Shown piece after piece: positions 45,025 through 53,997 of a stretch of 64,000 nt of DNA. The stretch spans positions 62,001 to 126,000 of the forward strand of contig NZ_JAINZZ010000012.1 in assembly GCF_019890725.1 (NCBI RefSeq), written 5' to 3'. A program made the translations under genes and the position numbers. Positions within the stretch are counted from its first letter, which is position 1. Each line of letters begins with the position of its first letter. The notes below the pieces were generated by a model. It was not told the origin of the DNA and ran no database searches. It saw nothing but the letters and a program-made list of their open reading frames with translations. Source of the DNA: Actinacidiphila acidipaludis. GTDB taxonomy: Bacteria > Actinomycetota > Actinomycetes > Streptomycetales > Streptomycetaceae.

Positions 45025-46422
45025 TCACATGATCAGCGACAGCAGCATCACGAAGCCGAGCGCCACCACGGAGATCACCGTCTCCATGACCGACCAGGTC
45101 TTCAGCGTCTGCGGGATGTCCATCCCGAAGTACTCCTTGACCAGCCAGAAGCCCGCATCGTTGACGTGCGAGAAGAACAGCGACCCGGCGCCGACGGCGA
45201 GCACCAGCAGCGCCGTGTGGGTGCTGGACAGGTGTGCGGCGAGCGGGGCGACCAGGCCGGAGGCCGAGATGATGGCCACCGTCGCCGAACCGGTGGCCAC
45301 CCGGATCAGCACCGCGATCAGCCAGCCGAGCAGCAGCGCGGAGATGTGCCAGCCGTTCGACCAGTCCAGGATCATCTTGCCGACGCCGCAGTCGATCAGG
45401 GTCTGCTTGAAGCCGCCGCCGGCGCCGACGATCAGCAGGATGCCCGCGATCGGCATCAGCGAGGAGTCGACGGTCGCCGAGATGCGCTCCTTGCTGAAGC
45501 CGGCCGCCCGGCCCAGGGTGAACATGCCGACCACGACAGCCGCGAGGAGCGCGATCAGCGGGGTGCCGATCACGTCGAACACCCGGTAGGTCAGGGACGA
45601 CTTGTCGTCCATGATGACGTCGACGAGCGCCTTGGAGAGCATCAGCACGACGGGCAGCAGCATCGTGGACACCGTGGCGACGAAGCTGGGTCGCCGCTCC
45701 AGCTCGTCCGAGGCCCGGGCCGGTGTCATGCGTTCCGGCGGGGCGACGTCCACCCAGCGGGAGGCGACCCGGCCGAACAGCGGGCCGGCGATCGCCAGCG
45801 TCGGCAGCGCGACGAGGACGCCGAGCGCCAGCGTGATGCCCAGATCGGCGTGGATCGCGTCGATCGCGGCCAGCGGTCCCGGGTGCGGCGGCACCAGGCC
45901 GTGCATCACCGACAGGCCGGCCAGGGCGGGTATGCCGATCCGGATCAGCGACTGGCCGCTGCGCTTGGCCACCAGCAGCACCACCGGGATCAGCAGCACG
46001 ATGCCGACCTCGAAGAACAGCGGCAGGCCGATCAGGCCGGCGATCAGCGCCATCGCCCAGGGCAGCCGCTTCTCGCTGGTCCTGGCCAGGATGGTGTCCA
46101 CGATCTGGTCGGCACCGCCCGAGTCCGCGAGCAGCTTGCCGAGGATGGCGCCGAGCGCGATCAGCGTGCCGACGCTCGCGACGGTCGCGCCCAGCCCGGT
46201 CGTGAAGCTGGTGACGGTGTCGGCGAGCGACGCGCCGGCCACCACGCCGAGCACCCCGGACCCGATGGTCAGGGCGAGAAAGGCGTGCATCTTCCAGCGC
46301 GTGATGAGCAGCACGATGACGGCGAAGCCGGCCAGTGCGGCGAGCGCGAGACGGGTGTTGCCCGCGTCGGCGATGGGGGGTGGGGTGGCGGCGGCCAGCA
46401 GCTCGACGCTGAGTGCGGACAC
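45025..46422 (-). CDS. Gluconate permease (GntP family)
   Basis: A 465-residue membrane protein with about 12-14 hydrophobic segments. GntP signatures are evident: GLPLFFEVGIVLLIPVVLLV, HGLVPPHPGPLAAIDAI, and near the C-terminus VGAGSLFFSHVNDAGFWLVK. It imports gluconate or a similar aldonate by proton symport. A TTG at 46434 is in frame, but GGAG followed by GTG at 46422 gives a proper ribosome binding site, so 46422 is chosen. It follows the gluconokinase gene after 80 nt. Confidence 0.94.
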   Translation of the reverse strand: MSALSVELLAAATPPPIADAGNTRLALAALAGFAVIVLLITRWKMHAFLALTIGSGVLGVVAGASLADTVTSFTTGLGATVASVGTLIALGAILGKLLADSGGADQIVDTILARTSEKRLPWAMALIAGLIGLPLFFEVGIVLLIPVVLLVAKRSGQSLIRIGIPALAGLSVMHGLVPPHPGPLAAIDAIHADLGITLALGVLVALPTLAIAGPLFGRVASRWVDVAPPERMTPARASDELERRPSFVATVSTMLLPVVLMLSKALVDVIMDDKSSLTYRVFDVIGTPLIALLAAVVVGMFTLGRAAGFSKERISATVDSSLMPIAGILLIVGAGGGFKQTLIDCGVGKMILDWSNGWHISALLLGWLIAVLIRVATGSATVAIISASGLVAPLAAHLSSTHTALLVLAVGAGSLFFSHVNDAGFWLVKEYFGMDIPQTLKTWSVMETVISVVALGFVMLLSLIM

Positions 46423-46502
46423 GGTGTGCTCCAAGGGGACGGGGGCAGAGGGATGGGGGTGGGGGATGGGGGAACGAAGGGGTCGAAGGGGCTGAGCGGA
46501 TG

Positions 46503-47039
46503 TCAGTCGGAGCCGGAACCCGAGCGGCAGGGCAGGGCGGCGAGCGCCCGTTCGGTGATCTGCTGCGGGCCGCCGGTGATGGGGATCACCGCGCCGGCCT
46601 CGTCGGCCTCGAGCGGTTCCAGCGCCTCGAACTGCGAGGCGAGCAGTCCCGACGGCATGAAGTGCTGCATACGGGCGGCCAGCCGGGAGGCGATCAGCTC
46701 CGGCGAGCCGTCCAGGTGGAGGAAGAACAGCCCGGGGGCGTCCGCGCGCAACCGGTCCCGGTAGCGGCGGCGCAGGGCCGAGCAGCTCACCACGCCGCCG
46801 CGGTCGCCGCGTTCGGCGATCCAGGCGGCGATGGCGTCGAGCCAGGGCGCCCGGTCGGTGTCGTCCAGCGGGTGACCGGCCGCCATCTTGGCGATGTTGG
46901 CGGCCGGGTGGAAGTCGTCGGCCTCGGCGTAGGGGACGCCGAGCCGCTCCGCCAGCAGGCCGCCGACGGTGGACTTGCCGGAACCGGAGACGCCCATGAC
47001 CACGATCACGGGGAGCGGCGCGGGTGCGGCGGCCGTCAT
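46503..47039 (-). CDS. gntK: Gluconokinase
   Basis: A 178-residue small-type gluconokinase. The P-loop is MGVSGSGKST; YAEADDFHPAANIAKMAAGH with PLDDTDRAPWL is the substrate-binding hallmark, and VSCSALRRRYRD follows. It makes 6-phosphogluconate for the pentose phosphate pathway. It is the first gene of a gntK-gntP operon, divergent from an FCD-type GntR gene. The ATG at 47039 is the only one next to the conserved N-terminus. Confidence 0.95.
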   Translation of the reverse strand: MTAAAPAPLPVIVVMGVSGSGKSTVGGLLAERLGVPYAEADDFHPAANIAKMAAGHPLDDTDRAPWLDAIAAWIAERGDRGGVVSCSALRRRYRDRLRADAPGLFFLHLDGSPELIASRLAARMQHFMPSGLLASQFEALEPLEADEAGAVIPITGGPQQITERALAALPCRSGSGSD

Positions 47040-47087
47040 GCTTCCTACCTCTGCTGTCTGGATTGTCCTGTGTGCCCGATCTGGCGC

Positions 47088-47125
47088 ATCCGGCGGATCC
47101 GGTAGATCTGCCGGATATGCCGGAT
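47088..47125. repeat. Cluster of CCGGAT-type short repeats upstream of gntK
   Basis: The sequence from 47088 contains repeated ATCCGG / GCCGGAT units in near 9-nt periodicity, including ATCCGGCGGATCCGG. The cluster lies about 50 nt upstream of gntK in its leader. It could form alternative hairpins; no function can be assigned. Confidence 0.45.
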
Positions 47126-47212
47126 TCAGGCTCGGGTTGAGCTCGTCAAGGAACCGCCGGCCGGAGGTCAGGTGGTCCCGTCCGGCGGTGTGGCGACCAC
47201 TGAACACCCATA

Positions 47213-47256
47213 GGTACTACTTATTCAAGATGCTGTGACGCAAAAGTCATATGACT
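47213..47256. promoter_or_regulatory. Candidate GntR operators in the gntK/gntR divergent region
   Basis: GGTACTAC (47213-47220) fits the GT-N3-AC core common for FCD-type GntR proteins, and AGTCATATGACT (47245-47256) is a perfect 12-nt palindrome. Both lie in an AT-rich patch before the regulator's start. Which one is bound cannot be decided from sequence alone. Confidence 0.5.
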
Positions 47257-47309
47257 GTGCCGAGCCGATCGTCCGGCGGCGGCGCTCGGCCGGGCTCTAC
47301 GCTTGGTCC

Positions 47310-48044
47310 ATGCCTCAGCAGGAATCCCCGCGCGACCAGCGGGAGCGCGGTGAGGGCGGCGGTCTGCACTCCCGCGTGCTGGCCGAACTCGGCCCGGCCA
47401 TCGCCTCGGGCGAGCACCCGCCCGGCACGGTGCTGCGCATCGACGATCTGGAGTCCCGCTACGGGGTCTCGCGCACGGTGGTCCGCGAGGCGGTGCGGGT
47501 GCTGGAGGCGATGCACCTGGTGGAGTCGCGCCGCAGGGTGGGCGTCACCGTGCTGCGCACCGAGGAGTGGAACGTCTTCGATCCGGCGGTCATCCGCTGG
47601 CGGCTGGCCGGCGCCGACCGCTCCCGTCAGCTCAAGTCGCTGACCACCCTGCGCACGGCGGTGGAACCCGTCGCGGCCGGGCTCGCCGCGGACGCGGCCA
47701 CCCCCGGGCAGTGCCGTGAACTCACCGTGCTGGCCGCGGAGATGGCCGCCGCCGGGCGTGCGGCCGATCTGGACGCCTATCTGGTGCACGACATCGCGTT
47801 CCACCGGGTGGTGCTGGAGGCCTCCGGCAACGAGATGTTCGCCCGGCTCGGCGACGTGGTGGCCGAGGTGCTCACCGGCCGTACCGAGCACCATGTGATG
47901 TTCACCGCGCCGGACCCTGAGGCCGTCACCCTGCACGTGCGGGTCGCCGAGGCCGTCCGGGCCCGTGACGCGGTCGCCGCGGAGTCCCTGATGCGGGAGA
48001 TCTGCGTCGGCGCCCTGCGGGAACTGGACATCCTGGCACCGTAG
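47310..48044 (+). CDS. GntR-family regulator with FCD domain, probable gluconate regulator
   Basis: A 244-residue protein. The winged helix includes DDLESRYGVSRTVVREAVRV and ESRRRVGVTVL; the all-helical FCD effector domain contains the metal-type motif DIAFHRVVLEASGN with later His residues. It is divergent from gntK-gntP, the arrangement of known gluconate repressors of Streptomyces, so gluconate or 6-phosphogluconate is the likely ligand. The ATG at 47310 lies very near a possible -10, so the transcript may be leaderless. Confidence 0.92.
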   Translation: MPQQESPRDQRERGEGGGLHSRVLAELGPAIASGEHPPGTVLRIDDLESRYGVSRTVVREAVRVLEAMHLVESRRRVGVTVLRTEEWNVFDPAVIRWRLAGADRSRQLKSLTTLRTAVEPVAAGLAADAATPGQCRELTVLAAEMAAAGRAADLDAYLVHDIAFHRVVLEASGNEMFARLGDVVAEVLTGRTEHHVMFTAPDPEAVTLHVRVAEAVRARDAVAAESLMREICVGALRELDILAP

Positions 48045-48101
48045 CCGCCGTAGCCGCCGTACGGCTCGTCGCCCCGTGCGCCGCGATGCGGCGGCCGCGC
48101 G

Positions 48102-48545
48102 TCAGCTCTCCAGCGTCGGCCGCATCTTCTCCACGAGGGCGTAGAGCGCGGTGCGTTCGGCCGGGTCGAGGGCGTCCAGCGCGCGGTGGATCGCGTGCAT
48201 GCGGGCGCGGACGCGGCGGACCGTCTCCTGCCCCTCCGGGGTGGCGATCACGCGCTTGACGCGGCGGTCGTGCGGGTCGGCCTCGCGGCGGGCCAGGCCC
48301 TGGGCCTCCAGGCGGTCCACGATGCCGGTGACGTTCGACGCGTCACATCCCAGCAGTGCCGCCAACTCGCGCATGGGCAGCGGCCGGACGAGCTGGCCCA
48401 GCAGCTTGGCCTGCATCGAGGTGAGGCCCTCGTGGGCGGCGGCGGCCTGGAAGTCCCGCCACTGGGCGCCCGCGAGCACCGCCAGGGACTGCAGCAGGTC
48501 CTGTGTGGCGGGGGCGGAGGGCGTGGTCTCGGCCGCGGCGGTCAT
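48102..48545 (-). CDS. MarR-family transcriptional regulator
   Basis: A 147-residue protein: the HTH region reads PMRELAALLGCDASNVTGIV with DRLEAQGLARREADPHDRRV, the typical MarR wing. It is divergent from an MFS exporter, and an inverted repeat overlaps that promoter. It probably represses the exporter until a toxic ligand binds. The ATG at 48545 is preferred over 48584. Confidence 0.92.
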   Translation of the reverse strand: MTAAAETTPSAPATQDLLQSLAVLAGAQWRDFQAAAAHEGLTSMQAKLLGQLVRPLPMRELAALLGCDASNVTGIVDRLEAQGLARREADPHDRRVKRVIATPEGQETVRRVRARMHAIHRALDALDPAERTALYALVEKMRPTLES

Positions 48546-48588
48546 GGGTCCAGCGTACCCAGGAAGCTTCAGGCCATCAATCATTCGC

Positions 48589-48650
48589 TTGACGTCCTTA
48601 ACTATTGAGGTCTACCGTCAGTCCGGTCATTTACTTGGCAACCTCAAGTA
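48589..48650 (+). promoter_or_regulatory. Promoter and MarR-type operator of the MFS exporter
   Basis: A -35-like TTGACG (48589-48594) and a -10-like TACCGT (48613-48618) are 18 nt apart. TACTTG-N7-CAAGTA (48632-48650) is an inverted repeat just downstream of the expected start of transcription, where a bound MarR would block elongation or initiation. All three elements point toward the MFS gene at 48685. Confidence 0.65.
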
Positions 48651-48684
48651 TCCAGGACATGAAAGACCGAAGGACGTCGTCACC

Positions 48685-50280
48685 ATGAGCTCCGCACCGC
48701 CGCCCGGCCCGGCATCCCCGGCCCCCACGCCACCGACCGCACCCGCGGCCTCCGGCGGACCGGGCGCCCGCGGCACGACGGCGACCGTCTTCGCCCTGAG
48801 CCTCGCCGCCATGGTCGTGTCGATGATGCAGACGATCGTCGTGCCGATCCTCGGCCTGATCCAGACGAGCCTGCACACCACGGCGGCCAACGCCAGCTGG
48901 GTCACCACCGCCACCCTGCTGTCCGCCGCCGTCTTCACCCCGCTGCTCGGCCGCTTCGGCGACCAGCACGGCAAGAAGCCCACCCTCATCGGCGTGCTCG
49001 TGGTGCTGATCGCCGGCACCGTGCTGGCCGCCACCACCCACTCGCTGCTCTGGCTGATCGTGGGCCGCGTCCTGCAGGGCGCCGCCACCGCGATCTTCCC
49101 GCTCGCCCTGTCGATCCTGCGCGAGGAGGTGGAGCCGCGGAAGCTGCCCGGCGCGATGGCCGTCGCCAGCGGCGCCTTCGCCTTCGGCAGCGGCATCGCC
49201 CTGGTCGCCACCGGCCTGCTCACCTCCGGCGCCCACCCCGACTACCGCAGTGCGTTCTGGCTGGCCACCGGTATGGCCGTGCTTGTGCTCGTCGCCGTGG
49301 TCACGCTGGTGCCCGCCACCCGGCACAAGACCGGCGGGCGCACCGACGTGCTGGGCACGCTCACCCTGGCCGCCACACTGGTGCTGCTCCTGCTGCCCAT
49401 CACCCAGGGCCACGAGTGGGGCTGGTCGTCCGGCCGCACCATCGGCACCTTCGCCGGATCCGTGGTCATGGCCGCGGTGTGGGTGCTCGTCGAGCGCAAG
49501 GTCCGCGAACCGCTCGTGGACATGCGGATGTTCGTCCACCGGCCGGTGCTCTTCGCCAACCTGGCCGGCCTGCTCGTCGGCTTCGGCGCGTTCGTCCTGT
49601 TCATCGGCGTCTCCTACCTCGCGCAGATGCCGTCGGCGATCGTCGGCTACGGCTTCGACGCGAGCGTGCTGCGGGCCTCCGTGGAGTACCTGCTGCCCAG
49701 CACGCTGGTGTCGCTGATCGCCGCGCCCGTCGGCGGGCAGCTCGTCCGGCGGCACGGGCCCCGCGCGGTCCTGGTGCTGGCGGCGCTCGCGGGCGCGGCG
49801 GGCTTCGGCTGGCTGGTGGCCGACCACGGCCACAGCTTCTCGGTGATCGGCTCCGGCGCCCTGGTCGGCGTCGCCATCGCCTTCGGCTACGCCGCGATGC
49901 CCGCGATCATCGTCGGCAGCGTCCCGCACCACCAGACCGGCATCGCGAACGGCATCAACTCGATCTCCCGGTCCACCGGCAGCGCGATCGGCAGCGCTGT
50001 GGTCACCACCGTGCTCGCCTCGAAGACCGTCCCGCAGCTGCCGCCGGGCGTGCCGGCACTGCCCGCGCAGTCGCAGTACACGCTGAGCTTCGCCATCGCC
50101 GGGGTCGCGCTCGCGCTGGTCGCCGTGGTGGCCTGGCTGGGGCTGCGGCACATCCACGTGGCGCCGCACCACGCGCAGTCGGCGGCCGGCTCCGCGACGG
50201 GTTCCGCGGCCGGCGCGGACGCCGAGGCGACGGGCGAGGGCGCTTCCGCGAATCCGGGCGCGGCACCGGTCAGCCGCTGA
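48685..50280 (+). CDS. MFS efflux transporter, DHA2 type
   Basis: A 531-residue transporter. After a Pro/Ala-rich cytoplasmic start, MMQTIVVPILGLIQTSL and motif A (LLGRFGDQHGKKPTLI) open the first bundle; GRVLQGAATAIFPLALSIL is motif C-like. About 14 hydrophobic segments are readable. The C-terminal 40 residues are Ala/Gly/Ser-rich and disordered. It likely exports a drug or metabolite and is controlled by the divergent MarR. Confidence 0.93.
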   Translation: MSSAPPPGPASPAPTPPTAPAASGGPGARGTTATVFALSLAAMVVSMMQTIVVPILGLIQTSLHTTAANASWVTTATLLSAAVFTPLLGRFGDQHGKKPTLIGVLVVLIAGTVLAATTHSLLWLIVGRVLQGAATAIFPLALSILREEVEPRKLPGAMAVASGAFAFGSGIALVATGLLTSGAHPDYRSAFWLATGMAVLVLVAVVTLVPATRHKTGGRTDVLGTLTLAATLVLLLLPITQGHEWGWSSGRTIGTFAGSVVMAAVWVLVERKVREPLVDMRMFVHRPVLFANLAGLLVGFGAFVLFIGVSYLAQMPSAIVGYGFDASVLRASVEYLLPSTLVSLIAAPVGGQLVRRHGPRAVLVLAALAGAAGFGWLVADHGHSFSVIGSGALVGVAIAFGYAAMPAIIVGSVPHHQTGIANGINSISRSTGSAIGSAVVTTVLASKTVPQLPPGVPALPAQSQYTLSFAIAGVALALVAVVAWLGLRHIHVAPHHAQSAAGSATGSAAGADAEATGEGASANPGAAPVSR

Positions 50281-50343
50281 ACCGGCGGTGACCCGCGGGC
50301 GGGGCGGCGACCGGACGCCGGGCGGCGGCGCCCGCCCGGCGGG

Positions 50344-50676
50344 TCACCACACCACGGCCGCGCCGAACACCGCCAGCGCGACCATGCAGCCCGCCACCCC
50401 CACGGCCACCCGCGACGACAGCACGGGTGGCCGCGGCGCGCCCAGCCGCTGGATCCGCAGATGGGCCAGCACCAGGAAGGCCAGGAACGACAGCGCCGCC
50501 AGGCCCACCGCGGCCACCGAGAGGGCGGAGCCCCCGGAGCGCACGACCTGGCGCATCGCGATCACCGTGGTGACCGCACAGGTCAGCGTGGTGCGCCGCC
50601 ATGCCAGACGGGTCCGTTCCGGCTGCAGCCCCGGATCGCGGTCCGTCTCGACCGGGTAGCGGCCGGCCGGCGCCAC
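50344..50676 (-). CDS. DUF202-family small membrane protein
   Basis: A 110-residue protein with the DUF202 pattern: LQPERTRLAWRRTTLTCAVT, then two or three membrane segments (VAAVGLAALSFLAFLVLAHL and VAVGVAGCMVALAVFGAAVV). The start is the GTG at 50676, two bases after the stop of the preceding DUF202 gene. The function of DUF202 is unknown. Tandem DUF202 pairs suggest a hetero-oligomer. Confidence 0.85.
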   Translation of the reverse strand: MAPAGRYPVETDRDPGLQPERTRLAWRRTTLTCAVTTVIAMRQVVRSGGSALSVAAVGLAALSFLAFLVLAHLRIQRLGAPRPPVLSSRVAVGVAGCMVALAVFGAAVVW

Positions 50677-50678
50677 CG

Positions 50679-51092
50679 TCAGCCCGCCCAGCCGAAGAAC
50701 ACCACGGCCACCATGGCGATGGCGATGACGGCCACCAGCAGGGCGAGCGAGGCCGGGAAGCGGGACACCGGGAGGTTCGCGCCGCGGCGCATCGCCCGCT
50801 CGCAGCGCATCCAGTGGTTGACCGCCCGGAGGGTGCAGGCCACACCCGCCGCGAGCAGCGCGAGGGACAGCACGACCCGCACCCAGTGGGTGAGGTGATT
50901 GGTCAGGAACTGGTCGACCGCGAAGCCGCCGCCGATCAGCGCGAGCGCGGTCCGGATCCAGGCCAGGAACGTCCGCTCGTTGGCGAGCGAGAAACGGTAG
51001 TCCGGGGTGGTCCCCTCGTTCTGCACCCTGGCCGGTGCGAACCACAGCAGCACCGCGTCCCGGGCGCCGCGCAGCCTGCCGATATCGCTCAC
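50679..51092 (-). CDS. DUF202/YidH-family membrane protein
   Basis: A 137-residue protein with YRFSLANERTFLAWIRTALA, the DUF202 signature, and three membrane segments (LIGGGFAVDQFL, VVLSLALLAAGVACTL and LALLVAVIAIAMVAVVFF). The GTG start at 51092 is followed by a cytoplasmic leader of about 30 residues. It forms a two-gene operon with the smaller DUF202 gene. It is homologous to E. coli YidH, whose function is unknown. Confidence 0.92.
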   Translation of the reverse strand: MSDIGRLRGARDAVLLWFAPARVQNEGTTPDYRFSLANERTFLAWIRTALALIGGGFAVDQFLTNHLTHWVRVVLSLALLAAGVACTLRAVNHWMRCERAMRRGANLPVSRFPASLALLVAVIAIAMVAVVFFGWAG

Positions 51093-51139
51093 CCGACCAC
51101 CCTAACCAGCGCCGGGACGGACCACGCGGCGGGCCGCCC

Positions 51140-51406
51140 CTACCGGTCGTAAGGGCGACTCGGGGGCCGGCGGCGCCGGTCAAGTACGGAGGGGAGATCA
51201 CCGGCGGCAGGGGTGGGGCCCGGGGCCCGGGACGAGTATGAGCATGAGGGCCGGAACTCCAGGTATGCGTGGCAGCTCGCCGGCGCCGCGTGCCGGGCCG
51301 CGTACGGAGAGATGCCCTGCTGGTGGTCACGGACGATCAGCACCGCGAGCGTCGCCGCGCCGCCGAGGCCGAGCCCCCACGCCCAGGCGGCGGTCAGCCC
51401 CGGCAC
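51140..51406 (-). CDS. Possible small membrane protein (88 aa), uncertain
   Basis: This frame starts with a GTG and has one plausible membrane segment (AAWAWGLGLGGAATLAVLIV), then a His/Arg/Pro-rich tail. Ribosome binding is weak and the C-terminal third looks like translated non-coding DNA. It could be a real short protein, a C-terminally frame-shifted relic, or a chance frame between the MFS gene at 51465 and the DUF202 gene. Confidence 0.28.
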   Translation of the reverse strand: MPGLTAAWAWGLGLGGAATLAVLIVRDHQQGISPYAARHAAPASCHAYLEFRPSCSYSSRAPGPTPAAGDLPSVLDRRRRPPSRPYDR

Positions 51407-51464
51407 CCGCCGCTCGAACGCCTCGGTCCCTTCTTTCGGCGGCCGCGGCCGGTCACCGCGCCGG

Positions 51465-52847
51465 TCAGGCGGTTCGCCGTGCGAGGGCCGGGCGGATCAG
51501 CAGGGCGCCCGCGGCGCCGGTGAGACCGACCGCGGTCACCGACCACCACAGCGTGCCGGGACCGGCCGCCGCGTACAGGGCGGGACCCACGCCGAGGGCG
51601 AGGAAACGCGCCACCCCGCGCGCCCAGTTGAGGGCGGCCTGGTAGCGGGCGCGGGCGTCGTCCGGCGCCAGGTCGGCGACGACCGAGGTCGCGATGCCGC
51701 CCGCGCACACCTCTCCCGCGCTCCACACCAGGACCGTGAGCACGTACCCGCCAGTGGTGCGGGCGGTGCCGGTGAGACCGACGCCCGCGGCCACCAGCAC
51801 CGAGGCCGCCGCCCAGACCCTCATCCGGTCGAAACGCAGCACCCAGGCATTGGTGACCGGCTGCAGCACCACGACGAGAGCCGCGTTGACGACCGCCACC
51901 AGGCCGTAGACGGTGGCCGGCAGGCCGTGGTCGCGGATGGCCAGCGGGACGGTGAACTCCGTCTGCGCGTACACGCATTCACCCGCCACCGACACCGTCA
52001 CGAACGCCAGCAGCAGCCGGTCGCGCACGACCACGCCATAACCCCCGCCACCCGGCGCTCCCTTGACCCGGGCCGCCGGCGCCGTGCGCGGGAGCGCCAC
52101 CGCCGCGACCACGGCGAAGCCCAGGCACGTCACCGCGTCCACCACGAACAGCAGCCAGAAGCCACGGTCGACGAGGAAGCCGCCGACGGCGCCCGCGGTG
52201 GCGGCGCCCAGGTTGATCGCCCAGTGGTAGAGGCCGAACGCCGCCTGGCGGCGCGCCGGGCCGGCCGAGTCGACGATGACGGCGGCGACGCCCGGCGCGT
52301 GCAGGGAGCCGGCCGCGCCCACCAGTGCGGCGGCCAGCGAGAGCGTGACCGGACCCGGCGAGCAGAACAGCAGGGCCTGGCTCGCCGGGGTGGCGACCAT
52401 CCCGGCGAGGATCGCCTGCCGGCGGCCGAACCGGTCGGCGAACCACCCGCCGGCCACCGGCCCCACGAGACCGCCCGCTCCCAACGCGCCCAGCACGTAC
52501 GGCGTCTGGCCGGGAGTGATGCCCCGGGAGCCCAGGTAGAACGCGAGGAACGGCACCACCATGGTGCCGACCCGGCTGATCACCGTGCCGGCGAACACCA
52601 CCCAGAACGGCCCGGGCAGCCCGCCGAAGTGCCGGGCCGCGGCGGTGCGAAGCCGGCCGCGCGGGGGGGGGAGAGAGAGACCGGCATGCGGCGCGCCGGA
52701 CCGGTCGAGGTCGGCGGTGGCCGGCTCGTGCGCGGCGGCGGCCGGCTCGTCAACGGCGGTGGCCGGCGGGATCGCGGGCAGGGCGGCGGAGACGGCCGGG
52801 GAGGGGCCGTCGGACGCGTCGCGGGAGGGCAGGACGGGTGCGCTCAT
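51465..52847 (-). CDS. MFS transporter, YdeE/DHA1-like
   Basis: A 460-residue protein. A long Ala/Pro-rich N-terminus of about 70 residues precedes the first membrane segment (FWVVFAGTVISRVGTMVVPF). Motif A reads GGWFADRFGRRQAILAG; GAAGSLHAPGVAAVI and a 12-TM pattern follow. It resembles exporters of the MdtH/YdeE type. It is divergent from an ArsR-like regulator, which probably controls it. Confidence 0.9.
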   Translation of the reverse strand: MSAPVLPSRDASDGPSPAVSAALPAIPPATAVDEPAAAAHEPATADLDRSGAPHAGLSLPPPRGRLRTAAARHFGGLPGPFWVVFAGTVISRVGTMVVPFLAFYLGSRGITPGQTPYVLGALGAGGLVGPVAGGWFADRFGRRQAILAGMVATPASQALLFCSPGPVTLSLAAALVGAAGSLHAPGVAAVIVDSAGPARRQAAFGLYHWAINLGAATAGAVGGFLVDRGFWLLFVVDAVTCLGFAVVAAVALPRTAPAARVKGAPGGGGYGVVVRDRLLLAFVTVSVAGECVYAQTEFTVPLAIRDHGLPATVYGLVAVVNAALVVVLQPVTNAWVLRFDRMRVWAAASVLVAAGVGLTGTARTTGGYVLTVLVWSAGEVCAGGIATSVVADLAPDDARARYQAALNWARGVARFLALGVGPALYAAAGPGTLWWSVTAVGLTGAAGALLIRPALARRTA

Positions 52848-52956
52848 GCGGGAATCGTGCGGCGGCCTTACCGGTTGACGGCATTGATTAAGGTACGGCT
52901 GAATCCGGGCGCCGCCCGGGACGCCCGCACGGGGTGCGGAGGGACGGGGGAGCGTC

Positions 52957-53934
52957 ATGGCCGGAGACGTGCGGTTCGCCTTCTCGGCGACCGACATGGC
53001 ACGCACCAGATTCGCGGTCTCCCCGCTGTGGGAGGTCGTGGCCAGCGTCCGCACCTTCCGGACGGCCGGCCGCCACTCCGTGCACCGCCATTGGCGTGAG
53101 CGGGTCGCACCGCGGCTGGCCGCCGCCGGGCTCGACGGCGGGCTGCTCACCGACCTCGTGCCGCCCGCGGGGTACACCCCCGACTTCATCACCCCGCCGC
53201 CGCTGCCCGGCGGCGGAGGTCTCGACGCCGAACTGCGGGAGCTGGCCGCCACCCCCGTCGAGGACGTCCGCCGCGAGCTGGAGGAGTACGGGCTGCGCGG
53301 CGAACGCGTCCGGCAGCTCTACGACGACCCCGTCGCCGGACTCGCCCGGCTGACCGCGGAGATCGCCGCGTACTGGGAGCTGGCGCTCGCGCCGTACTGG
53401 CCGCGGGTGCAGGCCGTGCTGGAGGCGGACGTCTTCCACCAGGCCCGGCGGCTGGCCACGGACGGCGCCGAGGCGGTCCTCGGGAGTCTGCACCCGAGTG
53501 TGCGGTGGAGCGCCGGGACGCTGACGGTGTCGCACACGTTCTGCGCGGCGGAGGCGAGACTGGCCGGCAAGGGGCTGGTGCTGGTGCCGTCGGTCTTCGC
53601 GTGGTCGTCGGTGGCCACGACGCTGGCGACGCCGGACACCAAGCAGCTGATCTACCCCAGCCGGGGATGGGGCTCGGTGTGGGAGGAGTCCCGGGCGGCC
53701 GTGCCCGAGGCGGTGGCGGCGGTGCTGGGGCGCACCCGGGCGCTGCTGCTGGCCGAGCTGCACGTGCCCGCGTCCACGAGTGAACTGGCCGGGCGGACCG
53801 GGCTGTCCGCCGGCGGGGTCAACCAGCACCTCACCGCGCTGCGCGATGCCGGGATCGTCTCGGCGCACCGGGTCGGGAGGTCGGTCCTCTACATGCGGAC
53901 GGCGGTCGCGGAGTCGCTCCTGGCGGGTGCCTAG
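52957..53934 (+). CDS. ArsR-like regulator with an N-terminal DUF5937-type domain
   Basis: A 325-residue protein. The first 230 residues form a domain found in front of ArsR-type helix-turn-helix regions (RFAFSATDMARTRFAVSPLW at the N-terminus). The winged helix is at the C-terminus: VPASTSELAGRTGLSAGGVN, then QHLTALRDAGIVSAHRVGRS. No ArsR-type metal Cys motif is seen, so the ligand is probably organic. It is divergent from the MFS gene at 51465-52847. Confidence 0.9.
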   Translation: MAGDVRFAFSATDMARTRFAVSPLWEVVASVRTFRTAGRHSVHRHWRERVAPRLAAAGLDGGLLTDLVPPAGYTPDFITPPPLPGGGGLDAELRELAATPVEDVRRELEEYGLRGERVRQLYDDPVAGLARLTAEIAAYWELALAPYWPRVQAVLEADVFHQARRLATDGAEAVLGSLHPSVRWSAGTLTVSHTFCAAEARLAGKGLVLVPSVFAWSSVATTLATPDTKQLIYPSRGWGSVWEESRAAVPEAVAAVLGRTRALLLAELHVPASTSELAGRTGLSAGGVNQHLTALRDAGIVSAHRVGRSVLYMRTAVAESLLAGA

Positions 53935-53997
53935 CCCGGGCCTGCCCGGAGGTGAGGGTTCGCGCCCCTCCCCCGGACCGACCGCTGAGGCCGTGTG

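Noticed and set aside
51213-53099. A 628-codon plus-strand frame opposite the MFS gene
   Set aside because: Composition is His/Arg/Gly-rich without hydrophobic segments; the minus strand has clear MFS motifs.
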